Below, one piece after another: positions 1 through 9,769 of a stretch of 64,000 nt of DNA. The notes under the pieces are model-generated. The model saw nothing but the letters and a program-made list of their open reading frames with translations, was not told the origin of the DNA and did no database searches. The translations under genes were made by a program, and so were the position numbers. Positions within the stretch are counted from its first letter, which is position 1, and the number at the start of each line of letters is the position of its first letter. The DNA comes from Fulvia fulva (taxonomy: Eukaryota > Ascomycota > Dothideomycetes > Mycosphaerellales > Mycosphaerellaceae), in contig NC_063015.1 in assembly GCF_020509005.1 (NCBI RefSeq), forward strand, positions 124,001 to 188,000, given 5' to 3'.

Positions 1-838
1 CTAATGTCTTCTCTACGTATTGACACCTTATACCCTAGAGGTACTCCCTAATAGGGGCTGTACCTAATTTCATTTCTATTGTCCTATAAGGGGTTGACTT
101 GTATACCCCTAGTACTCTCTCTAGGTAGGCTACCTACGCTCTATTAAGGGGGTCCTTAATTCTCTTCGGGATATGTTTTTCCGCTGCCTAAATTGCTGCT
201 CTATATAGCATTACGGGCTTAACAATAGCCTTATATATAGTCTAGGCCTTTATAAAGGTCGCCCCCTAGGTTAACGTAGTAAGTCTCTCGATTAATTGTC
301 TATTAGTATCCGCTCTCGCTTACGCCTTCTTTACTTATAGTCCCTAGCTAAGTTTCGGGTCTAGCTATATCCTAAGGACTCTAAGCTGCCTTATAGGATA
401 GGTCTCGGACCTCTAGATTTTTACTAGTGCTACTAAGTTGTGTTTTGTCTTTACCTTACTAAAATAGATAAGTTAGTACTTGTCCGGTACGAATTTTGCC
501 CTATACTCTCTTACCTACTTTTCGTATTGTCTATGTCTCTCCTCTAGGAGTACGCAGTTTTCCTCTATAGACCCCGACTACGCTAGGATATTTGTATTAT
601 CTACAAACCCCGATACTAAGGTGTTTGCTGTTTCTAGAAGTAGGGTCAGGTCGGCTATAAAGAGGAGGAATAGAAATGGGGAGAGTATAGAGCCCTATAG
701 GATACCCGTGTTCGTAATTAGGGTCTACGGGGCTTTAAAGGACCCTAGGAGGATCTAGGTTGTTCTGTCCTTAAGGAATAACTATATAAAGTGTACGATA
801 AGATTTATTCGAAAAGGAAAACTTCGTAGAACGGGGAA
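1..838 (-). mobile_element. LINE-B fragment (second Tad1-like LINE), RIP-mutated, runs off the left window edge
   Basis: The sequence from 1 to about 625 is nearly the same as 34934-35560, so both are copies of one family. On the minus strand the part from about 838 down to 560 translates, across stops, as a non-LTR reverse transcriptase: a GIPQGS-type motif followed by SGFVD-N, the FVDD catalytic block with one D changed by a G-to-A transition. The open frame on the opposite strand at 480-758 is only its antisense shadow. LINE-A copy L1 starts about 3 bases past its end. The 3' half lies outside the window. Confidence 0.75.
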
Positions 839-840
839 TC

Positions 841-1039
841 ATCGATCTCTGCGCCAAAACACGACACATTCGAAAGCTCTTATCAAGGCCATTCCAACGA
901 TATAAAAAGCAGGCCACTGCCCCTAGGACTGAGGGAGTTCTACCTCATTCAATCTGGACAGCTTGAAGCTCTCTTCACCCTGTTTCTTCAGCTCCAAACG
1001 CCGCGGAGGTGCCTAGCTACATTGGGCAACTCCTAGGCA
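841..1039 (+). promoter_or_regulatory. LINE-A 5' leader, presumed internal promoter
   Basis: Non-coding leader between the 5' border and the first ATG of ORF1. The segment from about 856 on is present in every 5'-complete copy (L2, L3, L5, L7). L4 joins only at about position 953. Non-LTR elements normally carry an internal promoter here; no specific promoter motif was recognised, so the role is inferred. Confidence 0.4.
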
Positions 1040-1228
1040 ATGGCAGCCCAGGCTACGGCACTAACGGCGCCTACGGCCCTACAGGCGAAGCCCCCCCAAG
1101 ACAACTGGCAGCAACTTATAGAGGACGCAAAAAGCATGGAAACTAACGATCAGCTCCCTTACCGGTCTCTACAGGTAATGATCACTCAGCTACGCACGGC
1201 GCTTGTACTGTCGTATCACCGAGGGTAA
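1040..1228 (+). pseudogene. LINE-A L1 ORF1, N-terminal segment, ended by a single nonsense codon
   Basis: This 62-codon open segment starts with the first ATG after the leader and is in the same frame as the long ORF1 reading frame beginning at 1235. The two are separated only by TAA at 1226-1228 (codon 63). In L5 the same codon is CAA (40517-40519), while L5 has TAA at the next codon, where L1 has CAA. The undamaged ORF1 was therefore probably one frame from 1040 to 2317, about 425 codons, and L1 carries one CpA-to-TpA change in it. No domain is recognisable in this segment. Confidence 0.7.
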
Positions 1229-1234
1229 CAAGAA

Positions 1235-2317
1235 ATGAGGACGACGTCCCAGGCGATTAGCAAGGCCACCCGGAATCAACACCCCCATAGCTGGGCATCG
1301 GTCGCGGCATCGATACCAGGCCCCCGCCCAACGCACGATGCAGTTACGATCCGCATTGCAGCAAAGGAAGACCAGGCCGAAGTTGCGAAGCTATCGAACA
1401 AGGAGCTCGCCCAACGAATCAACCAACCAGGGGTGGTCGCAGTGAACCAACAGTCCAACGGCACTCTACAGATCTATACTAGCTCTGCTACTGCTAGGAG
1501 GTACCTAGAGGCACAGCCACAGTGGGCATCTAAGGTTGCGGCATCAGCGAAGGTCTCAACGAAACAATTCACGATCCTAGTCCACGACATGCCTAAGGAG
1601 TTTGACCCAACCAACCAGGGTCACCTACGCGCTCTCCAAGAGGACAACCCGGTCACTCTTAACTCTCCAATCCAGAAGGCGACTTGGCTCCATAGGAAAT
1701 GGCCAGAAGGCAAGAAGGCCTCGGCGCTAATAGTATGGCTACAAGACGCGAAAGCGGCGGATCTAGCGATAGAACAAGGCCTGGTCTGGCAATACAGCCT
1801 CAAGACAGTAGAAAAGCACTCCTCATCCTTTCGTGTCCTCCAATGCTTCAAATGCCAACAGTATGGACACCAAACCTACACGTGCACAAACAAGCAGGCC
1901 TGCTCGAACTGTGCAGGAGACCATATGTCTAGGGACTGTACATCGACTACGAGACGGTGCGCGAACTGTCCGGGGCACCACCCATCGTATAGTGCGGAAT
2001 GCCCACAGCGGAAACTAGCGAAAAACAAGGCAATCACAAACAGAACCGTCGCCCCAAGATTCTACGGCGACCGTGAGGCTAGCCCACACCGGAACCAACT
2101 AGCGGCGGTCGGGCACAAGCGCCCTAGGGCCGAGAACGATGTAAAGGATGCGCAGCCTAGGGCGTACGGAAGGCCACGTGCTCTGCTAGCTGCGGCGAGG
2201 GAATCTAACCAGGCCCGGCTCCCCTTTAGTACACAGCCGATAGGCGTAGACCAGGACGCACAGGGCAGTAGGACACAGGACGATACAGAGGAAATGATTG
2301 TCGATGCCGATGACTAG
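1235..2317 (+). CDS. LINE-A L1 ORF1 protein, main part with three CCHC zinc knuckles (gag-like)
   Basis: 360 codons from the ATG just after the nonsense codon at 1226; the intended protein probably starts at 1040. Three zinc knuckles sit in tandem near the C-terminus, beginning around base 1844 (about residue 269 counted from 1040): CFKCQQYGHQTYTC (CX2CX4HX4C), CSNCAGDHMSRDC, and a third of CX2C...H...C form starting CANCPGHH. The tail is basic, then acidic. In Tad1/Jockey-type LINEs such proteins bind element RNA and form the ribonucleoprotein. The stop TAG (2315-2317) overlaps the start region of ORF2 in another frame. Whether this shortened form is made by initiation at 1235 is unknown. 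Confidence 0.8.
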   Translation: MRTTSQAISKATRNQHPHSWASVAASIPGPRPTHDAVTIRIAAKEDQAEVAKLSNKELAQRINQPGVVAVNQQSNGTLQIYTSSATARRYLEAQPQWASKVAASAKVSTKQFTILVHDMPKEFDPTNQGHLRALQEDNPVTLNSPIQKATWLHRKWPEGKKASALIVWLQDAKAADLAIEQGLVWQYSLKTVEKHSSSFRVLQCFKCQQYGHQTYTCTNKQACSNCAGDHMSRDCTSTTRRCANCPGHHPSYSAECPQRKLAKNKAITNRTVAPRFYGDREASPHRNQLAAVGHKRPRAENDVKDAQPRAYGRPRALLAAARESNQARLPFSTQPIGVDQDAQGSRTQDDTEEMIVDADD

Positions 2318-5300
2318 CCTCGACACGCTTAGCATCATCCAGTATAACGTCAACCATAGCAAGGATATAGTCCAGAACCATTTCCTACACGAGGCGGACC
2401 CGCGCGTCCACCACGTCCTTGCAATCCAGGAGCCATGGATTAACCCGCACCATAAGAGACCAACGACCTGCAAGTCACCAGGCTACACGACATGCCTACG
2501 AGGCGACGGCAGACCCCGCACGTGCTTCTATGTCAGCAAGGACATACTAGAATCCGACTGGGAGGTAGTGTACTACGCAGACGAAGAAGGCGGGGGCGAT
2601 ATTACCTCCCTCCACGTGGGTAGCACCTGGATACACAACCTATACATGCAACCGCCAGCCTCGAGGTCTAGCCGCGACCTAGGGGTCTGCAGACACCTAG
2701 ACAGTGCGCTCAAGAGACAAGGGTGCCACATCGTAGTAGGAGACTTCAACATACACCACCCTTCCTGGGAAAGCCTTATGCAGCCGCACCCTATAGCCGA
2801 CGAAGTACTCGACTTGATGGCGAGCAACGCAATTGCCCTCAATACCCCGAAGGACCTGGGCACCTGGAAGAGAGGGGGACTCCAAGGCACGATCGACCTC
2901 TCCTGGATCTCAGATAGCCACTACCACACGGTAACCTACTGTGGGATCGAACATGAACTCGAGGCGTCGTCAGACCACATGCCAGTCAGGACCTCTATTG
3001 CGACACAGATACAACGCACACCAGCGAGAACCCCTAAGCCAAACTGGGGAAAGGCCCACTGGGCCAACATCCAGGCGTACCTCGATGACTCCAAGAGGCT
3101 AGTCCAGATCGCGCAGCAGCAATACAACAGTAAAGACGAGATAGACGAAGCAGTCCAGGGGTTGACAGACGAAATAAGAAAAGCGACCTCACTTCACGTT
3201 CCGCTTGCCCAACCAACGACATGGTCCAAACCATACTGGACGCCGGAGTGCACTGCGGTAGTAAGAGAAGCAAGGAGAGCCCGCCGGGTGTGGACGAGCA
3301 GCCATAGCGAGGAGGCCTGGAACGTATACAGGGAGGCATGCCAACAGAAGAAAGCCATAATACGGAGGGAGAAAGCAGTCGGCTGGAGGGCCACAGTGGA
3401 AGAAATCGCCGGCAAGCCAGAGAGGATGTGGAAGCTAGCGAAATGGGCCCGACAGGACCCTACACAGGGCCCCTCCTTCTCTATCCCAGCGCTACAATCG
3501 CCTAGTGGCCCGGTTAGCGACCCCGAGGCCAAGGCGCGTCTACTGGCTAGCAAGTTCTTCCCACCTCCAGTCGAGGCTGATCTAAGCGACATAAACAGCT
3601 CTACTCCCCTAGCCCCTAGCATCGCGGTCCAACAGGAGGTGTCCGAGGGAGAAGTTACCGCTGTGCTGAGGAAGTTGCCGGCGAAGAAAGCCCCGGGGCC
3701 GGATGGGATCCCAAACGAGCTACTAAAGAAGTGTAGAGATCAACTAGCCCCAGCAGTTGCAGCGATCTTCAACGCCTGCCTACAGACCGGATACCACCCG
3801 ATAGCTTTTAAACAATCGACGACAGTGGTCCTACGCAAGCCGCAGAAGGAAGACTATACGCAGGTGAAGTCGTACCGCCCAATTGCGCTCCTTAACACTC
3901 TTGGGAAGGCGCTTGAGAAGCTGGTTGCAACGAGACTCTCCGAGGCGGCAGAGGAACACTCCCTACTCCCGGACACCCAGATGGGTGCGCGCCCACAGCG
4001 ATCGACGCTATCCGCGATGGAACTTATCACCTCTCAGGTAAAGGCCATCTGGTATAAGAATAGGGACAAGGTGGCTTCCTTACTTAGCCTAGACATATCG
4101 GGAGCCTTCGACTACGTGTCACACCCGCGGCTTCTCTACATCCTAAGGTCGAAAGGACTCCCTGAGTGGCTTGTCAACTTCGTACGGTCCTACCTCCAAA
4201 ACCGCAGTACGTCGATCCTGGTCGGCCAGTACAGAAGCCCATTTCAAGCAGTCCACACTGGAATCCCGCAAGGCTCAACGCTAGCACCTATTCTGTTCCT
4301 CTTCTTTATGGCGACGCTGCTCCCAGCCCTAGAATCCCAGAACACCGCTGCGAGCGGCTTCGTAGACGACACAAACATCCTAGCGTGGTCTTCCTCGACT
4401 GAGGAGAACTGTAGGCTACTAGAAGAGAAGCACAAGATCTGCGAGGACTGGGCTAGGAGGCACGGGGCTCGGTTTGCCCCAGAAAAGTACAATCTGATAC
4501 ACTTTACGCGCCGGCCACGGTTCCACAATATGCAAGCTTCTATCCAGATACAGGGGCACACGACTAACCCGGCAAATCAGCTCAGGATCCTCGGACTATG
4601 GGTGGACCCGGCGCTACGGTGGAGGAAGCACGTACAGGCAATATTACGGAAAGCTGAACAGAATATGGCATCATGCCAGAGGCTCACTGCGTCCACATGG
4701 GGGGCGGACTTCCGGCAGTCACGACTTCTATATACGGCTATTGTACGGCCAGTCCTTACCTATGGCAGCCAAGTGTGGTCCTTAGGCGAGAGGGCCTGCC
4801 CATCGAAGGGACTCGTCGCGCCGCTAGCGAAGATCCAAAACCAATGCCTAAGGAAGGTCACCGGGGCATATAAGTCGACACCAACGAGGATGCTTGAGCA
4901 CGAGACCGCTATACCGCCGATCGACCTATACATCCAGGGACTACGGACCTCCTACTTAGGCAAGTCGGCACAGTACCCAGTACAGAAGGTCATCGCCAGT
5001 GCAGTCGCAAGGGCCCGCGAATCAGTACCAGCGCATAAGGGCATTCGACCCGGAAACGAGCCGAACTACCGGGCAAGGGACGAACAGCTAGCAACACAAT
5101 GGGAAGGTGAGAAATCGTTTGTAGAGCAACTATGGAAAGAGAGGTGGAACAACCAGGTTGTAGGGCATAGTGGACGCCCTCAGCCAGCGGGACAACCTAA
5201 GGAATGGTCAGCTACAAAATCCGCGGTCAAGCACCCCCCGAAGCTCATCCACTACCGCCTTACGAGGGCACAGAGTAGCATAGCAACCCAACTGCGAAGC

Positions 5301-5621
5301 GAACACATCGGCCTCCAGGGGTACCTATCATGGAGGAAGGTTCCAGGATACACGAATACTAGCTGCCCCTGCGGCTATCGCTCCCAGAACGTACGGCACG
5401 CACTCCTCGTCTGTCCGAGGTGGTCGCTAGGAAGGGGGGAGTGGATGGCAAAGGCGAGGAACCGGACGATTGGGGCACTTCTTAACAACGCTGAAGACCT
5501 ACGGCGCATTACGAACTGGATACTAGAGAAGGGCTGGCTAGAACAGTACCGCCTAGTAGGAGCAGTGCAGGAAGAGAGGACACGACGCAGCGCGACGAGA
5601 CCGGCTAGGAGCGGGGGCTAA
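2310..5621 (+). CDS. LINE-A L1 ORF2: apurinic-type endonuclease plus reverse transcriptase, intact
   Basis: Open from ATG 2310 (an in-frame ATG at 2304 is also possible) to 5621, about 1103 residues. ATG 2310 is chosen because it forms ATGACTAG with the ORF1 stop, a stop-restart arrangement. N-terminal exonuclease/endonuclease/phosphatase domain: QYNVNHS, catalytic E41 in IQEPW, GDFNIHHPSW, TIDLSW, and D222-H223 in SDHMPV. Reverse transcriptase, about residues 450-740: KKAPGPDGIP, RPIALLNTLGKALEKL, LDISGAFDYV, GIPQGSTLAPILF, and the catalytic FVDD at 684-687 (bases 4359-4370). A C-terminal knuckle of C-X-C-X8-H-X4-C form starts at about residue 1019 (CPCGYRSQNVRHALLVC). No RNase H motifs were seen between the RT and the knuckle. 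All catalytic residues I can identify are intact. This protein would nick target DNA and reverse-transcribe the element from its 3' end. Confidence 0.93.
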   Translation: MTSLDTLSIIQYNVNHSKDIVQNHFLHEADPRVHHVLAIQEPWINPHHKRPTTCKSPGYTTCLRGDGRPRTCFYVSKDILESDWEVVYYADEEGGGDITSLHVGSTWIHNLYMQPPASRSSRDLGVCRHLDSALKRQGCHIVVGDFNIHHPSWESLMQPHPIADEVLDLMASNAIALNTPKDLGTWKRGGLQGTIDLSWISDSHYHTVTYCGIEHELEASSDHMPVRTSIATQIQRTPARTPKPNWGKAHWANIQAYLDDSKRLVQIAQQQYNSKDEIDEAVQGLTDEIRKATSLHVPLAQPTTWSKPYWTPECTAVVREARRARRVWTSSHSEEAWNVYREACQQKKAIIRREKAVGWRATVEEIAGKPERMWKLAKWARQDPTQGPSFSIPALQSPSGPVSDPEAKARLLASKFFPPPVEADLSDINSSTPLAPSIAVQQEVSEGEVTAVLRKLPAKKAPGPDGIPNELLKKCRDQLAPAVAAIFNACLQTGYHPIAFKQSTTVVLRKPQKEDYTQVKSYRPIALLNTLGKALEKLVATRLSEAAEEHSLLPDTQMGARPQRSTLSAMELITSQVKAIWYKNRDKVASLLSLDISGAFDYVSHPRLLYILRSKGLPEWLVNFVRSYLQNRSTSILVGQYRSPFQAVHTGIPQGSTLAPILFLFFMATLLPALESQNTAASGFVDDTNILAWSSSTEENCRLLEEKHKICEDWARRHGARFAPEKYNLIHFTRRPRFHNMQASIQIQGHTTNPANQLRILGLWVDPALRWRKHVQAILRKAEQNMASCQRLTASTWGADFRQSRLLYTAIVRPVLTYGSQVWSLGERACPSKGLVAPLAKIQNQCLRKVTGAYKSTPTRMLEHETAIPPIDLYIQGLRTSYLGKSAQYPVQKVIASAVARARESVPAHKGIRPGNEPNYRARDEQLATQWEGEKSFVEQLWKERWNNQVVGHSGRPQPAGQPKEWSATKSAVKHPPKLIHYRLTRAQSSIATQLRSEHIGLQGYLSWRKVPGYTNTSCPCGYRSQNVRHALLVCPRWSLGRGEWMAKARNRTIGALLNNAEDLRRITNWILEKGWLEQYRLVGAVQEERTRRSATRPARSGG

Positions 5622-5791
5622 CGGGGTAGTGACATGGACTACGTACGTTCAGAGGGAAAGCTAATCTAGACAAGGAGTAGTCGGGGGCGGGAAGGGTTTT
5701 CACCTATTCGGGTTTCCCTTTGTACATAACAATAGATATATACCTACATAGGCCGGATAGGGTCCTAGAACAGGGGAATGACAAATCTATC
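5622..5791 (+). other. LINE-A 3' UTR and CTAT-repeat tail
   Basis: The 3' UTR is conserved in all copies and ends ...aacaggggaatgacaaat followed by (CTAT)n. Other copies carry two to four CTAT units. There is no poly(A). In Tad1/I-like LINEs a short-repeat tail is the reverse transcriptase start site. The last CTAT overlaps the TATTACGGG that begins the adjoining LTR, so the exact border is ambiguous by about 3 bases. Confidence 0.75.
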
Positions 5792-6060
5792 TATTACGGG
5801 CAGCCTACGACCCCTCACTATAGCTACGTCGGCCCGGGTAAGCCGCGGACCTTCCGTATTAGGTTAGCGCGGCTTAGCTTTACTTTATAACTTCGCCGCG
5901 CCTCGCGCTCCTCTTTCGTAGCTTCGTAGAATAATAACTCTCTTATTTAGACCCTATAGTACTATAGACAACTAACTACCCTAGTAAGTAAGGGCGCGCT
6001 TAGTGACCTTAAGATAGCTCGCGCGTAGGTATATATACTTGTCGGTCCGCGGGCCGTAAA
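5792..6060 (+). repeat. Gypsy-type LTR fragment (Gypsy-4-like) next to LINE-A L1
   Basis: Bases 5792 to about 5959 match the reverse complement of 58630 down to about 58480. It starts TATTACGGGCAGCC, a TG-to-TA mutated TGTTACGGGC terminus, and has a TATA-like ctttataact followed by cctcgcgctcctctttc, as in the Gypsy-2 LTR. Bases 5960-6060 match nothing I recognise. Alternative: 5792-6293 could be one 502-bp minus-strand LTR of Gypsy-1, because it would then have TGTTA...TAACA ends and abut a polypurine tract. Confidence 0.5.
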
Positions 6061-6293
6061 GTATATATAGTGATCTTGAAAAAAAAGATAATAAATCTGA
6101 AATTTTTAGATTCCCGTATCTTCGCCTTATAGAGAGATTCTCCGTAAATCCTAGCTTCCTACTAAGGTCGCCTCCTAGCTATATATATCTTAGTAGTACC
6201 CCTATATATCCCTACTATATAATTAACCGTTAAAGGTTAACGAGATTCGACGCGCAAATTTCAGGGTCTAAAGGGGCCCTTAGCTCGTTAACA
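6061..6293 (-). repeat. Gypsy-1 3' LTR (minus strand), outer boundary uncertain
   Basis: Read on the minus strand, TGTTAACGAGC begins at 6293 directly after a purine-rich run (6294-6308, read aataggggaggata), which is the layout of a polypurine tract followed by a 3' LTR. A TATA-rich stretch lies near 6060-6070. The far end is not clear, and the LTR may extend to 5792. Confidence 0.45.
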
Positions 6294-9200
6294 TATCCTC
6301 CCCTATTACGAAACTGTCCTTAGTTTCACCTCCGCTACGCTAATATAAACTAAGAAACTATATCTATAAGTTATACGTAAAGAAGGCGGATCCGGCGTCT
6401 AGTTAAGTAGTTAGTCTAGAGATATTAAGGAGATCGTAAGTTCAATCTATAAGGGGCTAAGGAGGCTAAGTCAAAGTCTAGTCTTTATAGTAAGCCTACT
6501 CTTAAATTAAGGATATAGCCTAGAAATTAGTTAAGCACGCTAGAAACTAGGTACTAGAACTAGAAGCTAGTTAAACTAAGGTTAGAAACTAAAACTACTA
6601 AGTGAACTCCTTACGCCTAAGAAAAAAAAAGAAACAATAGAGTCCTATCCCTCCTTTGACCTAAATCCTAGTAAATCTGGCCATCTCCTCCGTAGTAAGG
6701 TTATAAGGCCGTACCTATAGTCTCGTCGGCTTAGATTCTAGTTCCGGAAGTATAGTAGCTCTATTAATACCTATTAGAAGTATATCGTCATCCTCTTCGT
6801 TATTAGATTCGGACGTAGTAGGTCTATTCTTATTCGGAAGATCGCCTTTTTCTATAATGTCTTTAGCTTTAGGAAGATTAAGCTCCGGGTCCGGTCTTAA
6901 CTATAGGATTAGCTTTAGGTTCTCTCGGGCTTATATACCCTTTAACCTCGTACTATTAAGCTCCTCGAGGACGTATATACTAAACCCCGAGTACACCTTA
7001 GCTATACGATACGGCCTAAGCTAGCGGTAACTAATCTTTCTAGATAGGTTATCCTTATACGGCTTGTCGAACTTGACTATAAGATCTCCGACCTAGAACC
7101 CTTAGAAGTTAATACTACGTTTAGTATCGAAGTATTCCTTACTTAGGGTACGAAGCCTTACTCTTTATAACTATAACTCCTAAAGACTTATGTCCCGTAC
7201 CTATAACTAACGCGCCCGAATAGCTAATAGCTCCTCCGTTAATCTAATAGATCCCTATTTATAGTTCGCCTATATCGGGTATTCTACCTTAATCGGGAGA
7301 ATAGTACGATAGCTATATAGAACCTCCGCCGGCGTTAAACCCGTAATTCTAGATACCGTAGTTCTATTAGCCTAAAGTACCGTAGTAATCTATCGTTCCT
7401 AGGACTTATAGGTATTCTTAGTAAGCTTAGCTAATATAGCTAGAACAGGTCGATATCCTACTTCTATAGTTATATTTAACTACGGATAGTAGGGTAAGAT
7501 CCGGATATACTTAATACCTATACTAATAAGCCTCCTCCCTACCTCACCTTCGTTAATACTAGCGTTATTAAGCACAATCTTATAGTAGTATCTATACCGG
7601 CTAAATACTATCTCGTATAGGAACTTAGTAATCGCTCGTAAATTTAGAGGCTTCCGTACGACCTTCGCCTTAATCTACCTACTTAGAGCTTCTTAGGCGA
7701 TAAGTAAGTACCCGTTTCTATATACGTAGACGGGATCGTCGTACCACCTCTCTCCTATAACCTACTAAGTCGATAAGTACATTTCTCCTACTCTCTAGTT
7801 ACCTTCGCGAAAGTTATAAGGAGTATAAGTCCTTACCTAATTCGATACGTCGGAGAAGTAGCCCTCCTAGTAATACCGGCTAGTAATAAGATTATATACT
7901 AGCTCTATACTCCGGTGACTATACTTTTCGTAATAGTACATTACGATCTCTTTCTAAGTATTATTATCGTCTACTACTAGCTATATCGGTACACCCCTTC
8001 GCCGCTAATAAAATAAGAGCTTGTCTCTTAAGTAGTACCGAGGACTCTTCTTAACGAGGTTTCGATACTTAGCCCGGGTGACCCCTTCCGGTCGTGTTCG
8101 ATATACTAGAATATAAGCTATAAGCTCGGAATTGTTACTATACTAGGGTTCGAGGAGTCGTTCACTCTCTAGAATGACGGGGAAAGTATTAACTAGCTTA
8201 GCGTAACGGAAGAATTTATCGTCAATTATCTTATTAATGTTATCGTTAGGTTCCGTAAGCTCCTTAGCTATAGGTAGTTTACGAGATAGTATATCCGGTC
8301 CGGAGTACTTCTTCCTATCGACATACCTTACTTTAAAGGTGAACAGCCGGATCTAAGTAACCTATATTACTATTATAGAGTTTGGAATGTTAGATACTAG
8401 CCAATTTAACTACTATACTAGCGTTTTAGTATTAACTTCGAGGATGAAGTCTACTCCTACGAGGTAGCGCTACACCTTCTTAAGGCCCTTTAGTACTCCG
8501 AGGCACTCCCGCTTTCCTATATCGTACTTAGCCTTGTTTACGTTCTAGGTACCGCTCTTATACCTTACTAGGTGTCTTCGTTAAGTATTATCTAGTAATT
8601 CCTACGATATTATATAACCCTACCTAATACTACTCGTATTAATAGAAACGAAGATCCTACTAGCTCCTAGGGCGTAGGAGATAGTTACTAACGCTAGTAC
8701 TATTACTAAGAATCTTACTAGGTTCTCTTTCGAGAACTACTTATTCTTAGTCTAGACAAACTCGACGTCCTTCCTTAAAAGCTTATATATTAGCCGAGTA
8801 ACGATTACGAACTAGGGGACCTAAATCCGGAAGTAAATATAGATCCTAATATAAACTCGAACGTCCTTTACGTACTTTAGGATTAGCTAGTCTAAGATCT
8901 TAGCTACTACCTTAGGATCTAGATAGCGGCCGCTCGGGCTAGTAGTATAGCCTACGATCTTTAGGGTCTTATAAAGCTACTACGACTTCTCCCCTACGAC
9001 TACCGCTCCGGCCCTCTCTAGGTCCGTAAGAATAAGATTAAGGGATATAATATGTTCTACGACCTATTATTAAAGGCTAGGCTCTACCTTAGCGTTACTA
9101 TAGTCCTTAGTAGGACCTTTTACGCCGATATCGTTAAGAAATAGTTTTACTCGGTAAGAAATATAGTCTATTAACACCTTAGTTACTACCCGTACGAACT

Positions 9201-9769
9201 AAGTAACTAAGTTCGTCGTACCCTATAGTAACGTTATATACCGTATAAGCCTAAGAGGCGTTATAAAGGCCGTTAAGTCTCGGCTGCTTTCGTTAAGCGT
9301 AATCTAGTCGTACCCCGAAAACAAGTCTACTAAAGAGGCTACTCTATACCTAGTAAAGTCTTCCGAGAACCCGTCCGTATCTAGGGGAATGTTTATATCC
9401 CTTATCGTTACCTCGTTTAAGAGTATAGCGGAGTTAATTAACCTATATAGTATAGCTTTGCTATTTAGCTCGACCTTCTTCGCTACTAAGAACTAAGTAT
9501 TCGTATAAGCACCTTAACTATACTTAAGAATTCTATTCTTAATTCGAGCGTAGATTATCTATTCTATAATCGCTCGTAAGCTTAGGTATAACCGAATGTT
9601 CCGTACCTACTACGGTTTGTACGTAATCGTTATAATCTTCTAAGACGGTATAATATTATATCTAATCTGCCGTATATAGCTAAAATCCTACGCTAGGACA
9701 CCTTCTCGGTTAAAGAGCATTTTATTAAACGTTTGTCTTTCCTTAGCCGAGAGAGCAATACTAACCTTA
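6294..9769 (-). pseudogene. Gypsy-1 pol, RT-RNase H-integrase half, RIP-inactivated
   Basis: Minus-strand translation, reading through stops, gives a Ty3/gypsy pol in the usual order. The reverse transcriptase lies from about 9700 to 8950, with SLVDLFSGYDQITL and a FLND block near 9130 (FLDD with D changed to N by G-to-A). RNase H follows, to about 8260 (GKRECLGVLKGLKK). The integrase with its zinc-binding part runs from about 8100 to 7150 (RDKLLFY, then a GLTPAEVLY-type end). A C-terminal stretch reading YVLEELN near 6960 closes it. Stops are almost all TAG/TAA in place of CAG, CAA or TGG. The 5' half of the element continues at 14744 beyond LINE-A L2. Confidence 0.75.
9759..9769. repeat. 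Target-site duplication of LINE-A L2 (left copy)
   Basis: tactaacctta here and again at 14744-14754, exactly flanking L2. It rejoins the two halves of Gypsy-1. Confidence 0.8.

Larger units (their letters stand above)
841..5791 (+). mobile_element. LINE-A copy L1: full-length, essentially un-RIPed Tad1-like non-LTR retrotransposon
   Basis: About 4.95 kb with a 200-nt 5' leader, ORF1, ORF2, a 170-nt 3' UTR and a CTAT-repeat 3' end instead of poly(A). It is the only full-length copy here that keeps normal CpA and TpG frequencies. For example 2335-2344 reads tcatccagta where L5 (41626-41635) reads ttatctagta. The 5' border is set at atcgatctct, shared with L3 and L5. Endonuclease plus FVDD reverse transcriptase plus a C-terminal zinc knuckle, with CCHC knuckles in ORF1, is the layout of fungal Tad1-clade elements. 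I could not find a target-site duplication: the left flank is LINE-B and the right flank is the start of a gypsy-type LTR. Confidence 0.9.

Noticed and set aside
480..758. 92-codon plus-strand open frame
   Set aside because: It is the antisense of the LINE-B reverse transcriptase. The equivalent shadow appears in L1 at 4244-4561 on the opposite strand of ORF2.
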